NCBI RefSeq assembly: GCF_025905425.1
Contig: NZ_CP109603.1
Location: 5,906,501 to 5,970,500 of the forward strand
Source of the DNA: Pseudomonas putida
Lineage (GTDB): Bacteria; Pseudomonadota; Gammaproteobacteria; Pseudomonadales; Pseudomonadaceae
Direction of reading: 5' to 3'
DNA length: 64,000 bases
The notes beneath the pieces were generated by a model. The model worked only from the letters and a program-made list of their open reading frames with translations, was not told the origin of the DNA and searched no databases. Shown here one piece after another: positions 24,608-32,641 of this stretch. Position numbers and translations under genes: made by a program. How positions within the stretch are numbered: the stretch's first letter is position 1; the number at the start of each line of letters is the position of its first letter.

Positions 24608-24636
24608 CGAAGAGGCCGGTGCAGGCAGCATAAAGC

Positions 24637-25152
24637 TTAAGCGGGCTCAGCCCCTGGATTCAGCACCAACTGCATGAAGGTCAAATCCAGCCACCGCCCA
24701 AACTTCACCCCCACCTGCGGCATCTGCCCGGTCACCACGAACCCCAGCCGTTCGTGCAGGCGTACCGACGCCGCATTGCCACTTTCGATCGCCGCCACCA
24801 TCACATGCTTGCCACAGCCCCGCGCGCGCTCGATCAATGCGACCATCAACTGCGGCCCCAGGCCTTTGCCGCGCTGGTCGCCACGAATGTACACCGAGTG
24901 CTCCACGGTGTGGCGAAACCCTTCGAACGGCCGCCAGTCGCCGAACGATGCATAGCCCAGCACGCCCGTCTCATCTACCGCCACCAGAATCGGGTAGCCC
25001 TGCTGTGCGCGGGCCTCGAACCAGGCCTGGCGGTTGGCCAGGTCCACCGGGGTTTCGTTCCAGATCGCCGTGGTGTTACGCACGGCGTCGTTGTAGATGT
25101 CGAGGATGCCCTGCACGTCGGCGGGCAAGGCGTCGCGAATTTCCTGGCTCAT
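24637..25152 (-). CDS. GNAT-family N-acetyltransferase (phosphinothricin/methionine sulfoximine type)
   Basis: 171-residue acetyl-CoA-dependent acetyltransferase. The acetyl-CoA loop is GDQRGKGLGPQLM (motif A, R/Q-x-x-G-x-G/A), and the pattern YNDAVRNTTAIWNETPVD near the N-terminus and SNAASVRLHERLGFVVTGQ-like block are typical of the Pat/MddA group, which acetylate phosphinothricin, methionine sulfoximine or related amino acids. It lies 31 nt downstream of urtE on the same strand and may be part of the urea-uptake transcript. Physiological substrate not certain. Confidence 0.82.
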   Translation of the reverse strand: MSQEIRDALPADVQGILDIYNDAVRNTTAIWNETPVDLANRQAWFEARAQQGYPILVAVDETGVLGYASFGDWRPFEGFRHTVEHSVYIRGDQRGKGLGPQLMVALIERARGCGKHVMVAAIESGNAASVRLHERLGFVVTGQMPQVGVKFGRWLDLTFMQLVLNPGAEPA

Positions 25153-25183
25153 TGCAGCGTCTCACAAGGTTGATGGGCGCAGA

Positions 25184-25882
25184 TTAAATGGTTACCAGCC
25201 CGCGTACACCTTCTGCCTGCATGTTTTCCCCGCGCCCGCGCTGGATGATCTCGCCACGGGCCATTACCAGATACTGGTCGGCCAGTGCTTCGGCGAAATC
25301 GTAGAACTGCTCCACCAGCAAGATGGCCATGTCGCCACGTTCGGCGAGGCGCCGGATGACCGCGCCGATTTCCTTGATCACCGAGGGCTGTATGCCTTCG
25401 GTGGGCTCGTCGAGGATCAACAGGCGTGGCCGGCTGGCCAGCGCTCGGCCAATGGCCAGCTGTTGCTGCTGGCCGCCGGACAAGTCGCCGCCCCGGCGCT
25501 GTTTCATTTGTTCGAGTACTGGGAACAATTCGTAGATGAAGGCGGGCACTTCACGGGCCTCGCGGGCGGGGAAGCGCGACAGGCCCATCAGCAGGTTTTC
25601 CTCGACGGTCAGGCGCGGGAAGATCTCGCGGCCCTGGGGCACGTAGGCAATGCCGGCCTGGACCCGTTGCTGGGGCTTGAGCGTGGTGATCGGCTTGCCT
25701 TCCCATTCGACGCTGCCTTCGCGGGCGGCGACCAGGCCCATCAGGCAGCGCAGCAGGGTGGTCTTGCCCACGCCGTTGCGGCCCAGCAGGCAGGTGACTT
25801 CGCCGACCTTGGCCTCGAAGGACAGGCCGCGCAGGATGTGGCTGCCGCCGTAGTATTGGTGCAGGGTGTCGATTTTGAGCAT
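25184..25882 (-). CDS. urtE: Urea ABC transporter ATPase UrtE
   Basis: 232-residue ATPase subunit, LivF-type. Walker A GRNGVGKTT near residue 33, IAYVPQGREIFPRLTVEENL, signature LSGGQQQQLAIGRAL, Walker B LLILDEPTEGIQPS. The EGIQPS extension after Walker B is typical of UrtE as opposed to LivF. ATG 25882 starts the family-length protein. Unlike the other urt junctions, 146 nt carrying a REP pair separate it from urtD. Confidence 0.94.
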   Translation of the reverse strand: MLKIDTLHQYYGGSHILRGLSFEAKVGEVTCLLGRNGVGKTTLLRCLMGLVAAREGSVEWEGKPITTLKPQQRVQAGIAYVPQGREIFPRLTVEENLLMGLSRFPAREAREVPAFIYELFPVLEQMKQRRGGDLSGGQQQQLAIGRALASRPRLLILDEPTEGIQPSVIKEIGAVIRRLAERGDMAILLVEQFYDFAEALADQYLVMARGEIIQRGRGENMQAEGVRGLVTI

Positions 25883-25912
25883 GAGAGTGTTCCTGTTTTT
25901 TACTCTGGCTGC

Positions 25913-26013
25913 ACCGGCCCTTTCGCGGGGCAAGCCCGCTCCCACAGGTACACCACAGTGCCCAAATCCAGTGGTGTACCTGTGGGAGCGGGCTTGCCCC
26001 GCGAAAGGGCCGG
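25913..26013. repeat. REP inverted pair inside the urt operon (urtD-urtE)
   Basis: Units at 25913-25948 and 25980-26012, facing each other, in the urtD-urtE gap. An intra-operon REP pair may stabilise upstream message or lower urtE expression. Confidence 0.9.
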
Positions 26014-26028
26014 CACAGGCTGCGAAGA

Positions 26029-26886
26029 TCATCGGCCCAGGTACACCTCGACCACGCGTTCATCCGCCTGCACCTGCTCCAGCGAGCCCTCCGCCAGCAC
26101 GCTGCCCTGGTGCAGCACTGTCACATGGTCAGCAATGCTGCCGACAAACCCCATGTCATGCTCCACCACCATCAGCGAATGCTTGCCGGCCAGGCCCTTG
26201 AACAGTTCAGCGGTGAATTCGGTCTCGGCATCGGTCATGCCGGCCACCGGCTCGTCGAGCAGCAACAGTTGCGGCTCCTGCACCAGCAACATGCCGATCT
26301 CCAGGAACTGCTTCTGGCCGTGGGACAGCAGCCCAGCCTGGCGCTGCGCCAGAGGCTGCAAGCGCAGGGTGGCGAGCACCGCGTCAATGCGCTGCTGCTG
26401 CTCACCACTCAAACGCGCGGCCAGGCTGGCCCACACCGACTTGTCGGCCTTCAGCGCCAGCTCCAAGTTCTCGAACACCGTCAGCGCTTCGAACACCGTC
26501 GGTTTCTGGAACTTGCGGCCGATACCGGCCTGGGCGATCTGGTATTCGCTCATGCGGGTGAGGTCGAGGGTGTCGCCAAAGAATGCGCTGCCGGTGTCGG
26601 GGCGGGTCTTGCCGGTGATCACGTCCATCATGGTGGTCTTGCCCGCGCCGTTGGGGCCGATGATGCAGCGCAACTCGCCTACGCCGATGTACAGGTTGAG
26701 CGCGTTAAGGGCCTTGAAGCCATCGAAGCTGACGCTGATGCCTTCCAGGCTCAGCACCGTGCCGTGGCGGGTGTCCAGGCCCGCTGTGCGGCGGCTGCCC
26801 AGGCCGATGGCGTCACGGCCGCTGCCGAGGTTGTCGAACACCGGTTCAAGCATGAACTCCGGGTGCACAGGGGGCACGCCTCTCAT
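26029..26886 (-). CDS. urtD: Urea ABC transporter ATPase UrtD
   Basis: 285-residue LivG-type ATPase of the urea importer. After a roughly 40-residue N-terminal extension (typical of UrtD) come VLSLEGISVSFDGFKALN, Walker A GPNGAGKTTMMD, IGRKFQKPTVFEALTVFENLEL, signature LSHGQKQFLEIGMLL, Walker B LLLLDEPVAGMTD and H-loop VEHDMGFVG. Signature and DEPVAGMTD are diagnostic of UrtD. It overlaps urtC by 4 nt (ATGA). Confidence 0.94.
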   Translation of the reverse strand: MRGVPPVHPEFMLEPVFDNLGSGRDAIGLGSRRTAGLDTRHGTVLSLEGISVSFDGFKALNALNLYIGVGELRCIIGPNGAGKTTMMDVITGKTRPDTGSAFFGDTLDLTRMSEYQIAQAGIGRKFQKPTVFEALTVFENLELALKADKSVWASLAARLSGEQQQRIDAVLATLRLQPLAQRQAGLLSHGQKQFLEIGMLLVQEPQLLLLDEPVAGMTDAETEFTAELFKGLAGKHSLMVVEHDMGFVGSIADHVTVLHQGSVLAEGSLEQVQADERVVEVYLGR

Positions 26887-27962
26887 GGCTGGCTCCTTTT
26901 CTTCAGCATGCCGACCACGCCCTTGGGCAGGTACAGGGTGACGAGAATGAACAGCGCACCGAGGAAAAACAGCCAGAACTCGGGGAACGCCACGGTGAAC
27001 CAGCTCTTCATGCCATTGACCAGGCCGGCGCCGAGCAGCGGGCCGATCAACGTGCCACGCCCGCCCAGGGCGACCCACACCGCGGCTTCGATGGAGTTGG
27101 TCGGCGACATTTCGCTGGGGTTGATGATGCCCACCTGAGGCACGTACAGCGCGCCGGCCAGGCCACACAGCACGGCGCTGAGCACCCACACCAGCAGTTT
27201 GAAACCGCGCGGGTCATAGCCGCAGAACATCAGGCGGTTCTCGGCGTCACGCACGGCGGTGAGCAAGCGGCCGAATTTGCTTTGGGTCAGGCGCCAGCAC
27301 AGGTACAGGCTGGCCAGCAGCAGGCCGACGGTGAGCAGAAACAGCACCGCGCGCGTGCCTTGCGCGGCAATGTCGAAGCCGAGAATGGTGCGAAAACTGG
27401 TGAAGCCGTTGTTGCCGCCAAACCCCGTTTCGTTGCGAAAGAACAGCAGCATGCCGGCGAAGGTCAGGGCCTGGGTCATGATCGAGAAGTACACGCCCTT
27501 GATCCGCGAGCGGAAGGCGAAAAAGCCGAATACCAGTGCCAGCAAGCCCGGCGCCAGCACCACCAGGCACATGGCCCAAGCAAAGTGCTGGGTGCCGGCC
27601 CAGTACCAAGGCAGTTCGGTCCACGACAGGAAGGTCATGAAGCCCGGCAGCCCGTCCCCAGCGGCCTGGCGCATCAGATACATGCCCATGGCGTAGCCGC
27701 CGAGGGCAAAGAACAGACCGTGGCCCAGCGACAGCAGCCCGGCATAGCCCCAGACCAGGTCCAGGGCCAGCGCGACGATGGCGTAGCAGAGGATCTTGCC
27801 GACCAGGGTCAGGGTGTAGGCCGAGACTTGCAGCGTGTGGTCCGCCGGCAGCAGCGATAGTAACGGCAGCGCCAGCAACAGCAGGACGACGACGGCGCCG
27901 ATGGCCAGCGACAGGCGCGGCCCGGCTTTTTGCGAAGCGGTGACAAGCAGTGGCTGGTTCAT
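26883..27962 (-). CDS. urtC: Urea ABC transporter permease UrtC
   Basis: 359-residue LivM-type inner-membrane permease. Motifs: ALDLVWGYAGLLSLGHGLFFALGGYAMGMYLM, KGVYFSIMTQALTFAGMLLFFRNETGFGGNNG and TAVRDAENRLMFCGYDP (coupling loop). About nine hydrophobic segments. The start at 27962 overlaps the urtB stop by one nucleotide (TGATG), so translation is coupled. Confidence 0.94.
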   Translation of the reverse strand: MNQPLLVTASQKAGPRLSLAIGAVVVLLLLALPLLSLLPADHTLQVSAYTLTLVGKILCYAIVALALDLVWGYAGLLSLGHGLFFALGGYAMGMYLMRQAAGDGLPGFMTFLSWTELPWYWAGTQHFAWAMCLVVLAPGLLALVFGFFAFRSRIKGVYFSIMTQALTFAGMLLFFRNETGFGGNNGFTSFRTILGFDIAAQGTRAVLFLLTVGLLLASLYLCWRLTQSKFGRLLTAVRDAENRLMFCGYDPRGFKLLVWVLSAVLCGLAGALYVPQVGIINPSEMSPTNSIEAAVWVALGGRGTLIGPLLGAGLVNGMKSWFTVAFPEFWLFFLGALFILVTLYLPKGVVGMLKKRSQP

Positions 27963-29449
27963 CAGTCGATTACCCGTCCCTTGAGGGCGAACAGGCCTTG
28001 CGGGCGCTTCTGGATGAACAGAATGATCAACGCAAGGATGAGGATCTTGCCAAGCACCGCACCGATCTGCGGCTCCAGCAGCTTGTTGGCTATCCCTAAG
28101 CCGAAGGCGGCCCAGAGGCTGCCGGCCAGTTGCCCGACACCGCCGAGCACCACCACCAGGAACGAGTCGATGATGTAGCTCTGGCCCAGGTCCGGGCCAA
28201 CGTTGCCGACTTGGCTCAGGGCCACACCACCGAGCCCGGCGATGCCCGAACCCAGGCCGAAGGCGAGCATGTCGACGCGCCCGGTGGACACGCCACAGCA
28301 GGCGGCCATGTTGCGGTTCTGGGTCACTGCGCGCACGTTCAGGCCAAGCCGCGTGCGGTTGAGCAGCAGCCAAGTGAGCAACACCACGGCGAGGGCGAAG
28401 CCGATGATCACCAGGCGGTTGTACGGCAGCACCAGATTGGGCAGCAGTTGAACACCCCCGGACAACCACGCCGGGTTGCTGACTTCGACGTTCTGCGCGC
28501 CGAACAGCAGGCGGATGGCCTGGATCAGGATCAGGCTGATTCCCCAGGTCGCCAACAGGGTTTCCAGTGGGCGGCCGTAAAGGTGACGGATCACTGTGCG
28601 TTCCAGCGCCATGCCGACCCCGGCGCTGACGGCGAAGGCCACGGGCAGGGCAATCAGCGGGTAGAACTCGATCGCGCCGGGGGCGTAGCGCTGCAGCAGC
28701 ACCTGGACCATGTAGGTGCTGTAGGCGCCGAGCATGAGCATCTCGCCATGGGCCATGTTGATCACCCCGAGCAGGCCGAAGGTGATCGCCAGGCCTAAGG
28801 CCGCCAGCAGCAGGATCGAGCCCAGCGACAGGCCGCTGAAGGCCTGGCCGAGCAGTTCGCCGACCATGAGTTTGCGTTTGACCTGGGCCAGGCTGGTTTC
28901 AGCGGCGGTGCGCACGGCTGCGTCGGTTTCCGCGTCGGGTTGCAGCAGGGCCTCCAGGCGCGTGCGGGCGACCGGGTCGCCGGTCTCGCCCAGCAGGCGC
29001 ACGGCGGCCAGACGTACAGCAGGCTCGCTGGCGCCCAGTTGCAGGTTGGCCAAGGCCAGGCCGAGGGCGGCGTGTACCGCTGCGTCCGGTTCGTTGGCAA
29101 AGCGGCGGTCGAGGAAGGCCATCTGTGCAGGCTGCGCGCTCTTTTGCAGTTGCTGGGCGGCGGCCAGGCGTGTGTCGTGGTTGTCGCTGAGCAGTTGGTG
29201 GCTGGCCAGCGCGTTGTCGATCAGGCCGCGCAGGCGGTTATTCAGGCGCACCTTGCGGGTGTCGCCTTCGGCGATGCGGCCCTGGCGCAGGTTGTCCAGC
29301 AGCGGTAGGCGCGCGGCATCGGGTTGCGCCGCCCAGCCTTCGAGCAAACGGGCTTGCTCGGGGGGCTTGGCGGTGAGGAAGAATTCGCCCTCGCTGGCCT
29401 GGGTTGCCAGGGGTATGAGCAGGAGCAGGGTGAGCAGGAGTCTGAGCAT
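27962..29449 (-). CDS. urtB: Urea ABC transporter permease UrtB
   Basis: 495-residue LivH-type permease. A signal sequence (MLRLLLTLLLLIPLATQA) and a long periplasmic helical N-terminal region (about residues 20-195; ARLLEGWAAQ..., repeats like ANLQLGASEPAVRLAAVRLLGETGDPVART) precede the permease core (LGLAITFGLLGVINMAHGEMLMLGAYSTY). That extracytoplasmic extension distinguishes UrtB from LivH. Start ATG 29449, just after the urtA-urtB REP block. Confidence 0.93.
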   Translation of the reverse strand: MLRLLLTLLLLIPLATQASEGEFFLTAKPPEQARLLEGWAAQPDAARLPLLDNLRQGRIAEGDTRKVRLNNRLRGLIDNALASHQLLSDNHDTRLAAAQQLQKSAQPAQMAFLDRRFANEPDAAVHAALGLALANLQLGASEPAVRLAAVRLLGETGDPVARTRLEALLQPDAETDAAVRTAAETSLAQVKRKLMVGELLGQAFSGLSLGSILLLAALGLAITFGLLGVINMAHGEMLMLGAYSTYMVQVLLQRYAPGAIEFYPLIALPVAFAVSAGVGMALERTVIRHLYGRPLETLLATWGISLILIQAIRLLFGAQNVEVSNPAWLSGGVQLLPNLVLPYNRLVIIGFALAVVLLTWLLLNRTRLGLNVRAVTQNRNMAACCGVSTGRVDMLAFGLGSGIAGLGGVALSQVGNVGPDLGQSYIIDSFLVVVLGGVGQLAGSLWAAFGLGIANKLLEPQIGAVLGKILILALIILFIQKRPQGLFALKGRVID

Positions 29450-29477
29450 GCGAGTAATCCTGGAAATCGGCGGTGGA

Positions 29478-29572
29478 TTCTTCGCGGGACAAGCCCGCTC
29501 CCACAGTGGACCTGTGTAAAGCAATCCCTGTGGGAGCGGGCTTGCCCCGCGAATGGGCCGCAAGGCGGCCCC
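29478..29572. repeat. REP inverted pair plus hairpin (urtA-urtB)
   Basis: REP units at 29478-29506 and 29528-29556 and, next to urtA, a GGGCCGC...GGCGGCCC hairpin (29554-29572). As in liv, a strong structure separates the binding-protein gene from the transporter genes. Confidence 0.85.
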
Positions 29573-29578
29573 ATGCAC

Positions 29579-30844
29579 TCAGTTACCTTTCACTGCATAG
29601 TCCGGGCGTTTGTCGTTACCCGGAATGAACGGGCTCCAAGGCTGTGCGCGCAATGGCTGCTCGGTTTCCCAGACCACGCTGAACTGCCCGTCATCCTGGA
29701 TCTCGCCGATCATCACCGGCTTGTGCAGGTGGTGGTTGGTCTTGTCCATGGTCAGGGTGAAACCGGACGGGGCCTGGAAGCTCTGGCCAGCCAACGCCTC
29801 GCGCACCTTGTCGACATCGGTGGACTGGGCTTTCTCGGCCGCCTGCGCCCACATGTGGATGCCCACGTAGGTGGCCTCCATCGGGTCGTTGGTCACGGCT
29901 TTGTCAGCGCCGGGCAGGTTCTTGGCTTTGGCGTAGGCCTTCCAGTCGGCGACGAACTTCTGGTTGACCGGGTTATCCACCGACTCGAAGTAGTTCCACG
30001 CCGCCAGGTGGCCCACCAGCGGCTTGGTGTCGATGCCGCGCAGCTCTTCTTCGCCTACCGAGAACGCCACCACCGGCACGTCGGTGGCCTTCAGGCCCTG
30101 GTTGGCCAGCTCCTTGTAGAACGGCACGTTGGAGTCGCCGTTGACGGTGGAGATGACTGCCGTTTTGCCGCCGGCGGAGAACTTCTTGATGTTGGCGACG
30201 ATGGTCTGGTAGTCGCTGTGGCCGAATGGCGTGTAGACCTCTTCGATGTCCTTGTCGGCTACGCCTTTGCTGTGCAAGAAGGCGCGCAAGATCTTGTTGG
30301 TGGTGCGCGGGTAGACGTAGTCGGTGCCCAGCAGGAAGAAACGCTTGGCGCTGCCGCCGTCTTCACTCATCAGGTATTCCACGGCAGGGATGGCCTGCTG
30401 ATTAGGCGCGGCGCCGGTGTAGAAAACGTTCGGCGACATCTCTTCGCCTTCGTATTGCACCGGGTAGAACAGCAGGCCGTTGAGCTCTTCGAACACCGGC
30501 AGCACTGACTTGCGCGACACCGAGGTCCAGCAGCCAAATACCACCGCCACCTTGTCCTGGGTCAGCAGCTGGCGGCTCTTCTCAGCGAACAGCGGCCAGT
30601 TGGACGCTGGGTCGACCACCACCGCTTCGAGCATCTTGCCGTTCACCCCACCCTTGGCGTTGATCTGCTCGATGGTCATCAGCGCCATGTCCTTGAGCGA
30701 CGTTTCGGAAATGGCCATGGTCCCCGACAGCGAATGCAGGATGCCGACCTTGATGGTCTCGGCGGCCTGAATGCTCCAGCTAAGGCCCATCGCCGCAATC
30801 GATGCGCTGAGGGTAAAGGCCTTGATCAGACTGCGACGCTTCAT
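29579..30844 (-). CDS. urtA: Urea ABC transporter substrate-binding protein UrtA
   Basis: 421-residue periplasmic urea receptor. Signal peptide 1-27 (ending SIQA), then ETIKVGILHSLSGTMAISE, the type I binding-protein fold. UrtA-specific segments include VFGCWTSVSRKSVLPVFEELNGLLFYPVQYEGEE, NVFYTGAAPNQQAIPA and the C-terminal NHHLHKPVMIGEIQDDGQFSVVWET. It is the first gene of urtABCDE, 40 nt downstream of a sigma-54-type promoter. The operon feeds urea to urease, which is not in this window. Confidence 0.95.
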   Translation of the reverse strand: MKRRSLIKAFTLSASIAAMGLSWSIQAAETIKVGILHSLSGTMAISETSLKDMALMTIEQINAKGGVNGKMLEAVVVDPASNWPLFAEKSRQLLTQDKVAVVFGCWTSVSRKSVLPVFEELNGLLFYPVQYEGEEMSPNVFYTGAAPNQQAIPAVEYLMSEDGGSAKRFFLLGTDYVYPRTTNKILRAFLHSKGVADKDIEEVYTPFGHSDYQTIVANIKKFSAGGKTAVISTVNGDSNVPFYKELANQGLKATDVPVVAFSVGEEELRGIDTKPLVGHLAAWNYFESVDNPVNQKFVADWKAYAKAKNLPGADKAVTNDPMEATYVGIHMWAQAAEKAQSTDVDKVREALAGQSFQAPSGFTLTMDKTNHHLHKPVMIGEIQDDGQFSVVWETEQPLRAQPWSPFIPGNDKRPDYAVKGN

Positions 30845-30894
30845 GTGCTCTCTCCGCTGAGTTTTTATCGTGTTGGCCAAGCGGGAGGGGCGTT

Positions 30895-30908
30895 GCAAGG
30901 GGTGTGCC
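30895..30908 (-). promoter_or_regulatory. Sigma-54 (RpoN) promoter of the urt operon
   Basis: On the minus strand CGGCACACCCCTTGCA gives the invariant GG and GC exactly 10 nt apart and fits TGGCACG-N4-TTGCW. Transcription would start near 30884, about 40 nt before urtA. Nitrogen-limitation control by NtrC/RpoN is usual for urea uptake; I did not find a full NtrC site. Confidence 0.7.
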
Positions 30909-31002
30909 GAGTGGCAGAAGGTGCGAAATAGAGAGGCTGTGCGAGGAAATAGGGCGTGGAGAAGGCCCAGGATGGTGCCTGAATGATTCGCGTGCACAGC
31001 AT

Positions 31003-31023
31003 TGGGGCCGCGCGGCGGCCCCA
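31003..31023 (-). terminator. Hairpin after the amino-acid permease gene
   Basis: TGGGGCCGC-CGC-GCGGCCCCA (minus strand), a perfect 9-bp stem 7 nt past the permease stop codon. No U-run follows, so efficiency is unknown; it separates the permease gene from the urt promoter. Confidence 0.65.
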
Positions 31024-31029
31024 GTGTTA

Positions 31030-32445
31030 TCAGCCGTTACGCACCGCCGTGCGTGGATGGCGCTTGCTGCGCACACCCTGGTAGGTCACTGCCAGCAGCA
31101 CGAACCAGATCGGCGTAACCAGCAAGGCCGAGCGGGTGTCCGCCTCCAGGCTCAGCAGCACCAGAATGCCGGCAAAGAACGCCAGGCACACGTAGCACAT
31201 GAAGCGCCCGCCGGGCATTTTGTACTTCGACGCTTGGTGCAGTGCAGCACGGCGTTTGCGGTAGCTGAGGTACGACAGCAGGATCAGCGTCCAGACGAAC
31301 ATGAACAGCACCGCCGACACCGTGGTGATCAGGGTAAACGCCTCGACCACGTCGGGAATCAGGTAGATCAGCACCGCGCCCAGCAACAGGCAAGTGCAGG
31401 AGAAATACAGGCCGTTGGCCGGTACCGCGCGGCTCGACAGTTTTTCCAGTGCCTTGGGCGCGTCACCTTCCTGGGCCAGGCCATAGAGCATGCGGCTGGT
31501 GGAGAACACGCCACTGTTGGCCGACGAGGCTGCCGAGGTCAGTACCACGAAGTTGATGATGCTGGCCGCTGCCGGCAGGCCGGCCAGCACGAACAGCTCG
31601 ACGAACGGGCTCTTGCCCGGTACCACGTCGCGCCATGGGGTCACGGCCATGATCGCGATCAGCGCCAGCACGTAGAACATGATGATACGGATCGGGATCG
31701 AGTTGATCGCCCGTGGCAGCGTGCGCTCGGGGTTCTTCGCTTCGGCGGCGGTGGTGCCGACCAGTTCGATACCGACAAAGGCGAACACGGCAATCTGGAA
31801 ACCGGCGAAGAAGCCCATCAGGCCGTTGGGGAACATGCCGCCGTCATTCCACAGGTTGGCCAGTTGCGCGGTGCGCCCGCTCGGCGATTCGAAGCCGGTG
31901 ATGACCATGTACAGGCCGGTGGCGACCAGGCCGAGGATGGCGACGATCTTGATCAGGGCGAACCAGAACTCCATCTCACCGAACATTTTCACGGTCACCA
32001 GGTTCAGTGACAAAAGCACTGCCACGCAGGTTAGCGCGGGTATCCACTGCGGCAGGTCCGGGAACCAGAATTGCGTGTAGGCGGCGATCGCGACCACGTC
32101 GGCGATACCGGTGACTACCCAGCAGAACCAGTAGGTCCAGCCGGTGAAGTAGCCGGCCCAGGGGCCGAGCAGGTCTGCCGAGAAGTCGATGAACGACTTG
32201 TAGTTGAGGTTCGACAGCAGCAGTTCGCCCATGGCGCGCATGACGAAGAACAGCATGAAGCCGATGATCATGTAGACGAAGATGATCGATGGGCCGGCGA
32301 GGCTGATGGTCTTGCCCGAGCCCATGAACAGGCCGGTGCCGATGGCGCCGCCGATGGCGATGAGCTGAATGTGGCGGTTGGTCAGGTTGCGCTGCAGATG
32401 CTGCTCTTCAGCGGGCGGGGAAGAGGTCCGGGTCATTGGCTGCAT
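31030..32445 (-). CDS. cycA: Amino-acid permease (CycA-type D-Ser/D-Ala/Gly transporter)
   Basis: 471-residue APC-superfamily permease with 12 membrane segments. N-terminal signature RNLTNRHIQLIAIGGAIGTGLFMGSG and FAFVGIELVGTTAAEAKNPERTLPRAINSIPIRI are diagnostic of the amino-acid:proton symporters. Closest overall to CycA (D-serine, D-alanine, glycine), but ProY/AroP-type substrates cannot be excluded. The start is ATG 32445 (MQPMTRT); 32436 is the alternative and fits the Shine-Dalgarno about equally. Divergent from nothing; preceded by a REP pair and transcribed toward the urt promoter. Confidence 0.82.
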   Translation of the reverse strand: MQPMTRTSSPPAEEQHLQRNLTNRHIQLIAIGGAIGTGLFMGSGKTISLAGPSIIFVYMIIGFMLFFVMRAMGELLLSNLNYKSFIDFSADLLGPWAGYFTGWTYWFCWVVTGIADVVAIAAYTQFWFPDLPQWIPALTCVAVLLSLNLVTVKMFGEMEFWFALIKIVAILGLVATGLYMVITGFESPSGRTAQLANLWNDGGMFPNGLMGFFAGFQIAVFAFVGIELVGTTAAEAKNPERTLPRAINSIPIRIIMFYVLALIAIMAVTPWRDVVPGKSPFVELFVLAGLPAAASIINFVVLTSAASSANSGVFSTSRMLYGLAQEGDAPKALEKLSSRAVPANGLYFSCTCLLLGAVLIYLIPDVVEAFTLITTVSAVLFMFVWTLILLSYLSYRKRRAALHQASKYKMPGGRFMCYVCLAFFAGILVLLSLEADTRSALLVTPIWFVLLAVTYQGVRSKRHPRTAVRNG

Positions 32446-32546
32446 TCCATTGAGGGTCAGTCTTTTTTTGTGAAAGCCAAGTAGGCTAACACGGGCGTCC
32501 CAATTCGGGGCGCGACAGATCGACACGACCTTTGCGGTGCAGCGCC

Positions 32547-32623
32547 TGGCCTCTTCGCGGGGCAAGCCCGCTCCCACAGCAACGCGAGACCTGTGGGAGC
32601 GGGCTTGCCCCGCGAAGAGGCCG
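32547..32623. repeat. REP inverted pair
   Basis: Consensus units at 32547-32579 and 32590-32623 separated by only 10 nt, able to form one long hairpin. Confidence 0.92.
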
Positions 32624-32641
32624 GTATGCTCAATACTGCAA

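Noticed and set aside
30909..31000. NtrC binding site upstream of the urt promoter
   Set aside because: Only a half-site (TGGTGC near 30974) was seen; no properly spaced inverted partner.
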